From contig NZ_CADIJQ010000011.1 in NCBI RefSeq assembly GCF_902859595.1, positions 183,632 to 247,631 on the forward strand: a stretch of DNA of 64,000 nt, written 5' to 3'. Both the position numbers and the translations under genes were made by a program. Numbering within the stretch: the first letter of the stretch is position 1; each line of letters begins with the position of its first letter. This document shows positions 41,783-50,741 of this stretch, piece by piece. The DNA comes from Achromobacter kerstersii. Its GTDB lineage: Bacteria; Pseudomonadota; Gammaproteobacteria; Burkholderiales; Burkholderiaceae_B. The notes beneath the pieces are model-generated. The model searched no databases, was not told where the DNA came from, and saw nothing but the letters and a program-made list of their open reading frames with translations.

Positions 41783-43381
41783 ATGGCGGATTACGACTTC
41801 ATTATTGCGGGCGGCGGCACGGCGGGCTGCATTCTGGCCAACCGGCTCAGCGCCGATGGCAAGCATCGGGTGCTGATGTTGGAAGCCGGGCAAGAGGCGC
41901 GCAGCATGTGGATCGGCATCCCGGCAGGCTTTTCCAAGCTGCTGGTGAGCCCCGACTACAACTGGCGCTTCGCAACCGAGCCGGAAGACAACGTGTATGG
42001 CCGCACCATCGCCGTGCCGCGCGGCAAGGGCGTGGGCGGATCAACGCTGATCAACGGCATGATTTACGTGCGCGGCCAGCCTCAGGATTACGACGGCTGG
42101 GAAGCGGCGGGCGCGACAGGCTGGGGGCATGCGCAGGCCGAGCGCCTGTTCCGCAAGATCGAACATTACGATGCAGGCGGTGACACGCGCGGCAAGAACG
42201 GCCCCATGCATCTTGAGGAAGTGGCCGAGCGCTTTCCCGTATCCGACGCGTTTCTGCGCGCCGCGCAGGAAGACGGCCAGCCCTTGAACGCCGACTACAA
42301 CAGCGGCAACCAGGAAGGCGTGGGCTACTACCAGGTGCTGCAGCATCGTGGACGCCGCTGGAGCGTGGTGGACGGCTACATGAAGCCCGCCGCCGGACGC
42401 AAGAACCTAAGCGTCGAGTGCGGCGCGCATGTGACGCGGCTGGTGTTCGAAGGCAAGCGCTGCGTGGGCGTCACGTACCGCCAGAACGGGCAGGAGCACA
42501 CGGTGCGCGCGCGCCGCGAAACGGTGCTGTGCATGGGCGCCGTGCAATCGCCGCAGCTGCTTGAGCTGTCCGGCGTGGGCAACCCCGCGCTGCTGCAATC
42601 GTTCAATATTGCGCTGGTGCATGCGCAGCCGCAGGTGGGCGAGAACTATATCGACCACTTCGCCACGCGCATGAATTGGCGCGTGAAAAACACGGTGACC
42701 TTGAACGAGATGTCGCGCGGCTGGCGGCTGGCGCAACAGGTGGCGCGCTACTACACGCGTCACACCGGCATTCTGACGCTAGGCACGGGGCTCGTTCATG
42801 GCTTTGTCAAAAGCGCGCCGGGCCTGCCCACGCCAGACGTGCAATTCTTCTTTGTGCACGCCAGCTACGCCAACGCCGCCGAGCGCATCCTGGACCGGCA
42901 TCCGGGCATGACGATCGGAGTGGCGCAGTTGCGGCCGGAATCGGTGGGTTCCATCCACCTGAAGTCGGCGGACCCGTTGGCTGGCCCGTCGATCCGCCCG
43001 AACTTCCTGTCGGCGCAGATCGACCGCGACAGTCTCGTGGGCGGCATGAAAGCCGCACGCCGTATCGTGGGGCAGCCCGCCATGCAACGCTATATCGAAG
43101 CCGAAGTCAGCCCGGGCGCCGCGGTTGAAAGCGACGAGCAATGGCTGGAGTTTGCGCGCCGTAACGGCCAGACCATCTATCACCCGATCGGCACCTGCCG
43201 CATGGGGTCGGACGCGGCCGCCGTAACGGACGTCAGGCTGCGTGTGAATGGCGTGACGGGCTTGCGCGTGGTGGACGCATCGGTGATGCCGAAGATGGTG
43301 TCCGGCAACACGCAGGCCGCCGTCATGATGGTGGCCGAGCGCGGCGCGGAAATGATTCTGGAAGACGCTGCGGCAGCGTGA
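41783..43381 (+). CDS. GMC-family FAD oxidoreductase (choline dehydrogenase-like)
   Basis: 532-residue flavoprotein. FAD loop IIAGGGTAGCILANRLS at the N terminus, GMC signature GKGVGGSTLINGMIYVRG near residue 80, and active-site His467 (YHPIGTCRMG) with Asn509 (SGNTQAA). It oxidises primary or secondary alcohols to carbonyls and passes electrons to quinones or O2. Last gene of the rightward operon, followed at once by a terminator. Substrate likely a hydroxyl of the pathway compound. Confidence 0.9.
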   Translation: MADYDFIIAGGGTAGCILANRLSADGKHRVLMLEAGQEARSMWIGIPAGFSKLLVSPDYNWRFATEPEDNVYGRTIAVPRGKGVGGSTLINGMIYVRGQPQDYDGWEAAGATGWGHAQAERLFRKIEHYDAGGDTRGKNGPMHLEEVAERFPVSDAFLRAAQEDGQPLNADYNSGNQEGVGYYQVLQHRGRRWSVVDGYMKPAAGRKNLSVECGAHVTRLVFEGKRCVGVTYRQNGQEHTVRARRETVLCMGAVQSPQLLELSGVGNPALLQSFNIALVHAQPQVGENYIDHFATRMNWRVKNTVTLNEMSRGWRLAQQVARYYTRHTGILTLGTGLVHGFVKSAPGLPTPDVQFFFVHASYANAAERILDRHPGMTIGVAQLRPESVGSIHLKSADPLAGPSIRPNFLSAQIDRDSLVGGMKAARRIVGQPAMQRYIEAEVSPGAAVESDEQWLEFARRNGQTIYHPIGTCRMGSDAAAVTDVRLRVNGVTGLRVVDASVMPKMVSGNTQAAVMMVAERGAEMILEDAAAA

Positions 43382-43394
43382 CTGGGCATGAAGC

Positions 43395-43432
43395 AAAGCG
43401 CGCAAGGCCGGCTGGCCTTGCGCGCTTTTTTT
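43395..43432. terminator. strong bidirectional terminator between the two catabolic blocks
   Basis: A perfect 15-bp stem (AAAGCGCGCAAGGCC and its complement) with loop GGCT and a T run. It ends the GMC transcript; the leftward potDABC-racemase transcript ends here too. Confidence 0.93.
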
Positions 43433-43445
43433 CAGCCAATCAACA

Positions 43446-44459
43446 TCAGCGAATCAAAAACCCCGCGCCCACCGGGTCGTTGCGGTCGATCACCCAGCGT
43501 GCCGTGCCCAGAATGCTGGCCGTGCCTTTCACCGTGGGGCGCACGGCGCGCGTGCCGTTCAGGTCCACTTCACCCAGCAGGCAGCCTTCGAACGTGCCGC
43601 TGCCCAACAAGCCTTCCGACTTGATCGGCTGGTTCAGGCCCATTTTTCCGCGCGCCTCGAACATGGCCATCATGGCGCTGGTGCCGGTGCCGCCCGGCGA
43701 GCGGTCCAACTGGCCGGCGCTGAACACGTGCACGTTCTTGTAGAACGCGCCTTCAATCGTCGGCTGGTGCCAGAACGTGATGAAGTTCAGGTTATTGATG
43801 TGCGCTTCGGTCGGATGCTGGATGCGGTGGCGCGCGTTCAACTGATCACGCACGATCAAGCCCATGCGCGACAGCTCGGTGCCGTTGTCTGGCGAGATCC
43901 GCAGATCGCAGCCCGACAAGTCGACGATGCCGAAGTAGTTGCCGCCCCAGACGATGTCGGCCGACAGCTTGCCATAGCCCGGCAGTTCCACCGGGATGTC
44001 TTGCGCGGCCACATAGGCCGGCACGTTTTCAAAGCGTGTCCACAACACGTTGTCGCCTTCGGACGCCACTTCCGACACCACGAGCCCGGCCGTGGTTTCA
44101 AAGCGGATCTTCGTGATGCCGTCCTTGCCGCGGGCAACCAGGCCATTGGCCACCATCGCCATGCTGACAGCAATGGTGCCGTGGCCGCACATATGCGAAT
44201 ACTCGGTGCCGTCGATGTAGATCAGGCCCGCATCGAATTCGGGGCTGGACGGCGGCGTGAGGAACACGCCAAACATGTCTTTGTGGCCGCGCGGTTCGCG
44301 CATCAGCGCTTGGCGCAGCCAGTCGTAGTTCTGCTCCAGAAAGGCCCGTTTTTCCAGGATGGTGGACCCGGCGGGGTAGGGGATGCCGCTATGCACGATG
44401 CACAGGGGCTCGCCTTCGGTATGGGTATAGATGACATCGAACGCGTCTTGCTTGCGCAT
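43446..44459 (-). CDS. proline racemase / hydroxyproline epimerase family enzyme with one catalytic Cys missing
   Basis: 337-residue member of the proline racemase family. The first site HMCGHG keeps Cys91. The second site, normally SPCGTGT, reads SPGGTGT with Gly256, so the second acid/base Cys is absent. Racemases and 4-hydroxyproline epimerases need both Cys; 3-hydroxyproline dehydratases keep the second Cys and change the first. This protein has the reverse pattern, so neither activity is assured. It lies 52 bases behind the ABC permease and should act on the imported compound. Confidence 0.85.
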   Translation of the reverse strand: MRKQDAFDVIYTHTEGEPLCIVHSGIPYPAGSTILEKRAFLEQNYDWLRQALMREPRGHKDMFGVFLTPPSSPEFDAGLIYIDGTEYSHMCGHGTIAVSMAMVANGLVARGKDGITKIRFETTAGLVVSEVASEGDNVLWTRFENVPAYVAAQDIPVELPGYGKLSADIVWGGNYFGIVDLSGCDLRISPDNGTELSRMGLIVRDQLNARHRIQHPTEAHINNLNFITFWHQPTIEGAFYKNVHVFSAGQLDRSPGGTGTSAMMAMFEARGKMGLNQPIKSEGLLGSGTFEGCLLGEVDLNGTRAVRPTVKGTASILGTARWVIDRNDPVGAGFLIR

Positions 44460-44511
44460 GACTGTGGCTCCAGACTAAGTAGGATGAAGGGGAAAAGCGG
44501 AAGGAGGGAAA

Positions 44512-45303
44512 CTATTTGCCGCGTTCGGACAGCATGTCCAACCCGACGGTCAAATCCAGAATGACGATAGCGATCACCGCAACCACAATCGTGGCGCCCG
44601 ATACGGCTGCGATGGTCGGATCAATCGTGTACTGCACATAGTTGAAAAGTTTGACGGGGATGGTGTTCAGGTCCGCCGTGGTGTTGAAGATGGAAAGCTC
44701 CACGTTGATCCACGATGAGATGAACGCAAAGATGGAACCGGTGACGATGCCGGGGCGGATCTGCGGCAGTACCACCAGGAAGAACGTGGTCCAGGGATTA
44801 GCGCCCAGATCGGCAGACGCTTCTTCCAGCGCGCGCTGCTCGGGCGTCAACAACGTCAACGTCGACCGCAGCACAAACGGCGCGATGATGACGATGTGCC
44901 CGATCAACAGCGACAGGAAGCTGCGCGTCAAACCGAAATACGCGCCGTACTGCAATAGCGCCGCGCCCAGCACGATGTGCGGCAGCACCAGCGGCGACAT
45001 CAGCACCGACGTCAACGCCGCCTTGCCCGGGAATTCGTAGCGCGCCACCGCCAGCGCGGCGGGCACGGTCAGCAGCACCGCCACGATGGTTGCCGCCAGC
45101 GCCAGCACCGTGCTGGTCGTGAACGCCGCCACATAGCCGGCTTCGACCAACAGCGTGCGGTACCACTCCAGCGTCCAGCCTTGCGGCGGAAACGCCAGGT
45201 ACGGCGTGGCCGTGAAGGACGAACCCAGGATCACGATCAGCGGCAGGGCCAGGTACGCCAGCACTGCCAGCGCGATCAGGCGGATCAGATGGCGGGCGAT
45301 CAT
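44512..45303 (-). CDS. spermidine/putrescine-type ABC permease (PotC-like)
   Basis: 263-residue permease with six helices and the loop EEASADLGANPWTTFFLVVLPQIRPG. The ATG overlaps the upstream permease stop (ATGA). This importer class carries polyamines, opines, betaines and phosphonates. The binding-protein fold decides; no ligand can be named. Confidence 0.9.
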   Translation of the reverse strand: MIARHLIRLIALAVLAYLALPLIVILGSSFTATPYLAFPPQGWTLEWYRTLLVEAGYVAAFTTSTVLALAATIVAVLLTVPAALAVARYEFPGKAALTSVLMSPLVLPHIVLGAALLQYGAYFGLTRSFLSLLIGHIVIIAPFVLRSTLTLLTPEQRALEEASADLGANPWTTFFLVVLPQIRPGIVTGSIFAFISSWINVELSIFNTTADLNTIPVKLFNYVQYTIDPTIAAVSGATIVVAVIAIVILDLTVGLDMLSERGK

Positions 45304-46148
45304 CGCGCGGCTCCGGGCAAGGTGGCGGCGCGGTTGGCCAGCGCCACCAGAATCAGAGTGAAGACCAGCAGCACCATGCTCAGCGCGCCGCCGTAATGGA
45401 AGTCGAACACCGAGCTGTATTGCTGGAAGATCAGCATGGACAGCACCGAGATGCGGCCGCCCGACAGCAGCGCCGGTGTCACGTACGCGCTGACCGCCAG
45501 CGTGAAGACGATGATGGCGCCGGACACCACGCCGGGCAGGGTCAGCGGCCAGGTGATATGAAAGAACGTCGCGGCGGGGCTGGCGCCCAGGTCGGCAGAC
45601 GCGTGTTCGCACGCCGGGTCCACGCGGGCCAGCGCATTGCCTACGGCCAGCACCACGAACGGCAGCAGCACATAGACCATGCCAATCAAAATGCCCAGCT
45701 CGGTGCCGATGAAGCGCACGGGGCGGTCGGCTGCGCCCACGCCCACCAGCGCCTGGTTGACCAGGCCATTACGGCCCAACAGCACCATCCAGCCAAAGGC
45801 GCGCACGATGTTGCTGGTGAACAGCGGCACGACCAGCAAGATGACGCAGAAGCGCCGCCACGCCTGCCATCGCACCACGCGCACCAGATACCAAGCCAGC
45901 GGATAGCCCAGGATCACGCAGACGACCGTCGTGAAGAACGCCAGGCGGAAGGTCACCAGGATCACGTCCCAGTGGTATTGGTCGGCCAGCACGCGCGTGT
46001 ACTGCTGCAAGGTCAGCGTGGCGCCATCCGGGCCGCCCGTGATACTGGCCAACGCCACCACCGCCAACGGCGCCAGGAAAAAGGCTGCAAAAAACAGCAC
46101 GGGGGCCGCCAGCAGCAGGCCGGGTGAGAGCCAGGCGCGCCGGTTCAT
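45300..46148 (-). CDS. spermidine/putrescine-type ABC permease (PotB-like)
   Basis: 282-residue six-helix permease, with the loop EHASADLGASPAATFFHITWPLTLPG. Overlaps the ATPase gene upstream (ATGA) and the second permease downstream (ATGA), so it is fully coupled. It forms the heterodimeric channel with its neighbour. Confidence 0.9.
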   Translation of the reverse strand: MNRRAWLSPGLLLAAPVLFFAAFFLAPLAVVALASITGGPDGATLTLQQYTRVLADQYHWDVILVTFRLAFFTTVVCVILGYPLAWYLVRVVRWQAWRRFCVILLVVPLFTSNIVRAFGWMVLLGRNGLVNQALVGVGAADRPVRFIGTELGILIGMVYVLLPFVVLAVGNALARVDPACEHASADLGASPAATFFHITWPLTLPGVVSGAIIVFTLAVSAYVTPALLSGGRISVLSMLIFQQYSSVFDFHYGGALSMVLLVFTLILVALANRAATLPGAAR

Positions 46149-47197
46149 GGCTGTTCACCAATCAGGTGCAGGTGTTCGGGCGCGAACGCCAGGCTCACGG
46201 TGGCTCCTGTCCGCAAGCCCGACGGCGCGATGCCGCCATGGCGCGCCACGACCGTCTGGCCGCCGATGTCGACGTGGATCATGCTGTGGCTGCCCACGTT
46301 GATGACGTCGGTGACGGTGCCCGTCAATACGCAGCCGGCCTGGCCGTCGCTCAAGCGCAGATCTTCCGGGCGCAGCACCGCCACGCCGCGCGCCAAGGCG
46401 GGTGCGGAGGCCAGCGGCACGCGCAGGCCCTGCACGTCCAGCCGCAGCGCGTTGCTGTCTGCCGCGGTGAACGCCATGAAGTTTGCATCGCCGATGAATT
46501 CGGCGACGAAGCGGGTCGCGGGCTGGCGATAAATATCCGTGCCCGCGCCCACCTGTTCGATACGGCCGGCATGCATGACGACGACGCGGTCGGCCATGGT
46601 CATGGCCTCTTCCTGGTCGTGGGTGACGAAGATGAATGCGATGCCCAGCTTGGCTTGCAGATGCTTGAGCTCCAGCTGCATGCGCTTGCGCAGCTTCAAA
46701 TCGAGCGCAGACAGGGGTTCGTCCAGCAACAGCAGCTTGGGCTGATTCACGATGGCGCGCGCCAGCGCCACGCGCTGCTGTTGGCCGCCGGACATTTCGC
46801 GGGGGTAGCGCGGGCCGAAGTCCGCCAGCCCCACCATGTCGAGCGCTGCGCGCGCTCGTTCAGCGGCCTCGGCTTTGGATGCGCCTTGGCGCCGCGGGCC
46901 ATAGGCCACATTTTCCAGCACGGTCATGTGCGGAAACAGCGCGTAGTTCTGGAAGACCGTGTTCAGCGGGCGGTGGTGCGCTGCCAAGCGGCTGATGTCC
47001 TGGCCATCGATCAGAATGCGGCCCGACTCCGGTTTCAGAAAGCCGGCAATCGAGCGCAGCAAGGTGGTCTTGCCGCAACCGCTGGGCCCCAGCAGGGCCA
47101 CGAATTCCCCCTGCTGGATGTCCAGGTCAATATGGTCCAGCGCCTGGTAGGCGCCAAAGCGCATCGACACGCCTTCAATGGTGAGCAAAGCAGACAT
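46145..47197 (-). CDS. PotA-like ABC transporter ATP-binding protein
   Basis: 350-residue ATPase. Walker A GPSGCGKTT, signature MSGGQQQRVALARA, Walker B LLLLDEPLSALD and a C-terminal TOBE domain (VLRPEDLRL) as in PotA/FbpC types. ATG at 47197 is used; an upstream start would add only 10 residues. It powers the importer made by the two downstream permeases. Confidence 0.92.
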   Translation of the reverse strand: MSALLTIEGVSMRFGAYQALDHIDLDIQQGEFVALLGPSGCGKTTLLRSIAGFLKPESGRILIDGQDISRLAAHHRPLNTVFQNYALFPHMTVLENVAYGPRRQGASKAEAAERARAALDMVGLADFGPRYPREMSGGQQQRVALARAIVNQPKLLLLDEPLSALDLKLRKRMQLELKHLQAKLGIAFIFVTHDQEEAMTMADRVVVMHAGRIEQVGAGTDIYRQPATRFVAEFIGDANFMAFTAADSNALRLDVQGLRVPLASAPALARGVAVLRPEDLRLSDGQAGCVLTGTVTDVINVGSHSMIHVDIGGQTVVARHGGIAPSGLRTGATVSLAFAPEHLHLIGEQP

Positions 47198-47210
47198 GTT
47201 CGACCCCGGC

Positions 47211-48263
47211 CTAGCGCTTGCGGGCAACCTGGCGGTTCCACGCGTCGGTCACTTCAGCGCGGCGGCTGTTGATGAGGTTCCAATCGAACAGGCTCAAGTT
47301 CTTGACCGAGCCTTCAGCACCCCACGGCAGCTTGCGGGCCACATCTTTGGACACCTGCACGTCTTTGACGGCGGGGCCCAGATACAAGCGCGTGGCCAGG
47401 CACGCCGCGGCGTCAGGGGTCAATGCGGTGTTGATGAATTGCTTGGCGGCGGCCGCGTTGGGCGCACCCTTGACCAGATGCAGGCGAGCGTCGGTGGCCC
47501 ACGCGCCTTCCTTGGGAACGGCAAAGCCGATGGGCAGCCCCTTGTCGATCAGGTCCCATGCGCCCACGTTGAAATGCGCGCCGATGATGGCTTCGCCGCT
47601 TTGATAGGCATTGCTGGCTGCGCCCGAACTATCGAAGAACAAGGCCGTGTCCAGCGAGGCCAGCTTGGTGTAGAGCGGCGCCAGGTTGGAGGGGTCGATG
47701 GCGAAGACGCGGGCCAGGAAGAAGATGAACGGCACACCGGACGAATTCGCAGGCGAGGGCACGGCGACGGCGCCGGCGTACTCAGGCTTCCACAGGTCTT
47801 TCCAGCTGGTCGGCGCTTGCGGCACTTCCTTGGTGTTGTAGGTGATGCCCAGCGAGTAATAGCCGGTGCTGACGGCATAGGCCGCATCGCCATTGCGGTA
47901 CACGCCTTGGTCGATGACGTTTTTCAGATTCGGAATCGTGGCGGGTTCCAGCGTGTCCAGCACGCCCGCCTGCGCGGCCAGTTCGCTGATGCCGCCGTCC
48001 ATCCACGCGACGTCGATCGTCGGCGCGTTCTTCTGCTGTTGCAGCTTGGCCAGCGTGGTGGTCGACGTGCCCACTTCCGGCACCACGGTGACGCCCGTGG
48101 CCTTGGTGTAGGGGTCGGCGACGCAGGCGCGGAAGGCGTCGCCCCAATTGCCGCCATACCAGGCGACGGTGATCTTCTGCTGCTGCGCCATCGCTGGCGT
48201 GGCCAGCAATAGCCCGGCGCCCAGCAAGGCGGCGCCCAGTGCGCTGCGGTTCGGTGTTGCCAT
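47211..48263 (-). CDS. PotD-like periplasmic substrate-binding protein
   Basis: 350-residue binding protein. Signal peptide ends AMAQ; the mature part begins KITVAWYGGNWGDAFRAC and has the segment PTIDVAWMDGGISELAAQAGVLD. Extracellular solute-binding family of polyamine/iron/opine type. It lacks the acidic residue pattern that I would expect for a clear polyamine binder, though this cannot be judged surely by eye. First gene of a five-gene operon ending in the proline-racemase family gene. Confidence 0.88.
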   Translation of the reverse strand: MATPNRSALGAALLGAGLLLATPAMAQQQKITVAWYGGNWGDAFRACVADPYTKATGVTVVPEVGTSTTTLAKLQQQKNAPTIDVAWMDGGISELAAQAGVLDTLEPATIPNLKNVIDQGVYRNGDAAYAVSTGYYSLGITYNTKEVPQAPTSWKDLWKPEYAGAVAVPSPANSSGVPFIFFLARVFAIDPSNLAPLYTKLASLDTALFFDSSGAASNAYQSGEAIIGAHFNVGAWDLIDKGLPIGFAVPKEGAWATDARLHLVKGAPNAAAAKQFINTALTPDAAACLATRLYLGPAVKDVQVSKDVARKLPWGAEGSVKNLSLFDWNLINSRRAEVTDAWNRQVARKR

Positions 48264-48407
48264 GTCGGATTCCCCTTGTCGATTTATTGGCGTGTCCTGC
48301 CCGTCCGTGTGGCCGGAACGATCCAAGACGTTGCCATAACTGCATCTTGGGTGATCCCCGGGAAAACGAGCTTGAAGGCGCGGGACAAAAACTTGAATAA
48401 TTGCGTC

Positions 48408-49493
48408 ATGACTGCCGCCACACCCCCCGCTTTTCCGACGTCTCCCTATGAAGAGGGCGCCGAGGACTTGCCTCGGGGGAAACCCGCACTGACCGTCGGC
48501 ATCGTGCTGATGGACCAATTCACGCTGGCCGCTTTCGCCGGCTTGGTAGATGTGTTGCGGCTGGCGGGCGACCACGGCGGACGCAGCCGGCAGATCCATA
48601 CCGCGTGGCGCGTGATGAGCTGGGATGGCAAGCCGCGTTGCTCAAGTGCGGGGCTGACCATCGATGTCGCCGACAGCCTGCCCGCCGATCCCGCCGAGTT
48701 CGATTACGTTGCCGTGTGCGGCGGTAATGACTACATCAGCGGGCGCATGCCCGAACCGCTGCGCGATTGGTTGCGTCTGGCGGCCGCGCAGCGCGTGCGG
48801 CTGCTGGGCATCTGCACGGGTACGTTCGCGCTCGCGCAAGCCGACGTGATCGGACCGCGCACGGTGTGCGTGCATTGGAATGTGCTGGATGCGTTTCGCG
48901 AACGCTTCCCGCAAACGCGTGCGGTGGTCGACCGGCTGTTTGTGGATGAAGGCGATCTGATTTCCTGCGCGGGCTCCACGGCGGCAATCGACTTGGCCTT
49001 GTATCTGGTGGCGCGGCATTGCGGGCGCGACAAGGCGCAGCAGGCGATGCGGCACATGATGCTTCAGGGCGTGCGGCCGGGGCGCGTGCCGCAGGCGCAT
49101 TTCCGCACGGATCTGTCCGGCATTCAGGACTTGCGCGTGCGGCAGGCGGCGCACTTCATCGAGCAGCGCATCGACAACCCGCCGCCGCTGGATGCCATTG
49201 CGCGGTATGTCGGCGTGGGCCGCCGGCAATTGGAACGCGCCTTTCGGCTGGCTACCGGCATGTCGCCCATGGCGTTTCAGCGGCAACTGCGGCTGGAATA
49301 CGGCAGCTGGTTATTGTTGAATAATCCTTCCAGCATCACGCAGATTGCGCTGGACTGCGGCTTTGCCGATGGCGCGCATTTTTCACGCGACTTTCGTGCG
49401 CACTTCGGTCTATCTCCCAGGCAGTATCAACAGGCCCGTGGCCAGCAACCCGCCATCGGGCAAGAGGACGACGCCGGTATGTTTCTTGCGTAG
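48408..49493 (+). CDS. GlxA-type AraC regulator (DJ-1/PfpI domain plus AraC helix-turn-helix)
   Basis: 361-residue regulator with an N-terminal class-I amidotransferase-like domain (nucleophile elbow GICTGTFALA, Cys136) and a C-terminal AraC domain with two helix-turn-helices. GbdR (betaine), CdhR (carnitine), SouR (sarcosine) and ArgR of Pseudomonas have this layout. It is divergent from the PotD-like gene (144-base gap) and should activate the importer/racemase operon in response to a small amino or quaternary-ammonium acid. The chosen ATG gives the family length. Confidence 0.9.
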   Translation: MTAATPPAFPTSPYEEGAEDLPRGKPALTVGIVLMDQFTLAAFAGLVDVLRLAGDHGGRSRQIHTAWRVMSWDGKPRCSSAGLTIDVADSLPADPAEFDYVAVCGGNDYISGRMPEPLRDWLRLAAAQRVRLLGICTGTFALAQADVIGPRTVCVHWNVLDAFRERFPQTRAVVDRLFVDEGDLISCAGSTAAIDLALYLVARHCGRDKAQQAMRHMMLQGVRPGRVPQAHFRTDLSGIQDLRVRQAAHFIEQRIDNPPPLDAIARYVGVGRRQLERAFRLATGMSPMAFQRQLRLEYGSWLLLNNPSSITQIALDCGFADGAHFSRDFRAHFGLSPRQYQQARGQQPAIGQEDDAGMFLA

Positions 49494-49519
49494 CCCTCGG
49501 CTCACGCAAGGAGAACGGC

Positions 49520-50230
49520 ATGACCTACGACCTTTGGTATTGGGACGGAATTACCGGACGAGGCGAGTTCGTGCGCCTGGCATTGGAAGCAGGCGGCATT
49601 CCGTATCGCGAACGTGCGCGCGAACCCGGCGCAACGGAACGTACGCTGATCGACGACATGCAATCGCCACGCGCGCATCCGCCCTTTGCGCCGCCTTATC
49701 TGGTGGCGGGCAAGATGACCTTGGGCCAGACCGCCAACATCCTGTATTTCCTGGGTGAAAAACACGGGCTGGCGCCGGATTCCCTGGAAGGCCGGCTTTG
49801 GGTGAATCAATTGCAATTGACGATTGCCGACATGGTCACCGAGGCGCATGACACCCATCACCCCATTTCCGCCGACGACTATTACGAAGACCAGAAAGAA
49901 GCGGCGGTGCAGCGTGCGCGAGGGTTTCGCGATGAGCGCATTCCGAAATTCCTGGGGTATTTCGAACGCGTGCTGACGGGGCCAGACGCCTGGCTGGCGG
50001 GTGGCGAGCGCTGGACGTATGTGGACCTGTCGCTCTTTCATCTGGTTGATGGTTTGCTCTACGCCTTTCCGAAGCGCATGGGGACGGTCGCCTCGCATTA
50101 TCCGAATGTCATGGCGCTGCATGCGCGCGTGGCGCAGTTGCCGGTGTTGCAGCCCTATTTTTCCAGCGACCGGCGCCTGGCCTTTGGTGACGGCATCTTC
50201 CGCCAGTATCGGGAACTGGATGCGGCGTGA
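49520..50230 (+). CDS. glutathione S-transferase family protein
   Basis: 236-residue GST with an N-terminal thioredoxin fold (MTYDLWYWDGITGRGEFVRLALE) and an all-helical C domain (ADMVTEAHDTHHPI, WTYVDLSLFHLVDGL). Starts 26 bases after the AraC gene with AAGGAG before the ATG, so the two may be co-transcribed. It looks like the sigma/pi-type eukaryotic-like branch found in proteobacteria. Role in the neighbouring pathway uncertain. Confidence 0.85.
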   Translation: MTYDLWYWDGITGRGEFVRLALEAGGIPYRERAREPGATERTLIDDMQSPRAHPPFAPPYLVAGKMTLGQTANILYFLGEKHGLAPDSLEGRLWVNQLQLTIADMVTEAHDTHHPISADDYYEDQKEAAVQRARGFRDERIPKFLGYFERVLTGPDAWLAGGERWTYVDLSLFHLVDGLLYAFPKRMGTVASHYPNVMALHARVAQLPVLQPYFSSDRRLAFGDGIFRQYRELDAA

Positions 50231-50741
50231 CGGGGGCGTGACGGATGCGTGACGGATGCGTAATGCCGGCGTAATGATGGGGTCGCGCTGATGAGGTCGC
50301 GCGATATGCCGCAAGATGCGTCTCGAATTATTTTCAGCGCATTAAATAATAGGGTCATTTGCTGCGCGCAAATGTGACCACTTAATCACTTTTCTGAAAA
50401 TGCCGTAGCAGGCTTCGTATTAACCCTGATTAACGTGGCGGCCATGACTTCAAGCGGAAGTTGAATAATTTCTGAACCATTAATTTTTTGTCATGGCTAT
50501 CGGGAAAATGTTGAGAAACACCCGTTTTTAGGATTAAATATTTTCGACTGGATACATTCAGAAGTGCTTATGTTTTTTTCCAGCCTGCCGTTACCGCATT
50601 GGCAACGGACCAGCAGGTAGCGATGCATGCGGCGCGGCATGCACTGCCTACGCTTGGGACGCGCCAGCGGTTCTGTTTTGACTATTTCGCTTGCCGATTT
50701 TTGTCAGCCACGTCGTCCCATCCTTGGCAGGAGATGCCACC
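50231..50741. other. AT-rich intergenic region before a chemoreceptor gene
   Basis: 511 bases without a credible gene. Starts with short direct repeats of GTGACGGATGC at 50237-50265. An imperfect inverted repeat (GGTCATTTGC / GCAAATGTGACC) lies near 50353-50380. Base composition from 50320 to 50590 is distinctly AT-rich compared with the rest, suggesting a promoter region or acquired DNA. No clear sigma-28 site was found. Confidence 0.6.

Noticed and set aside
50353..50380. Terminator of the GST gene
   Set aside because: The dyad is imperfect and lacks a T run; left as part of the intergenic description.
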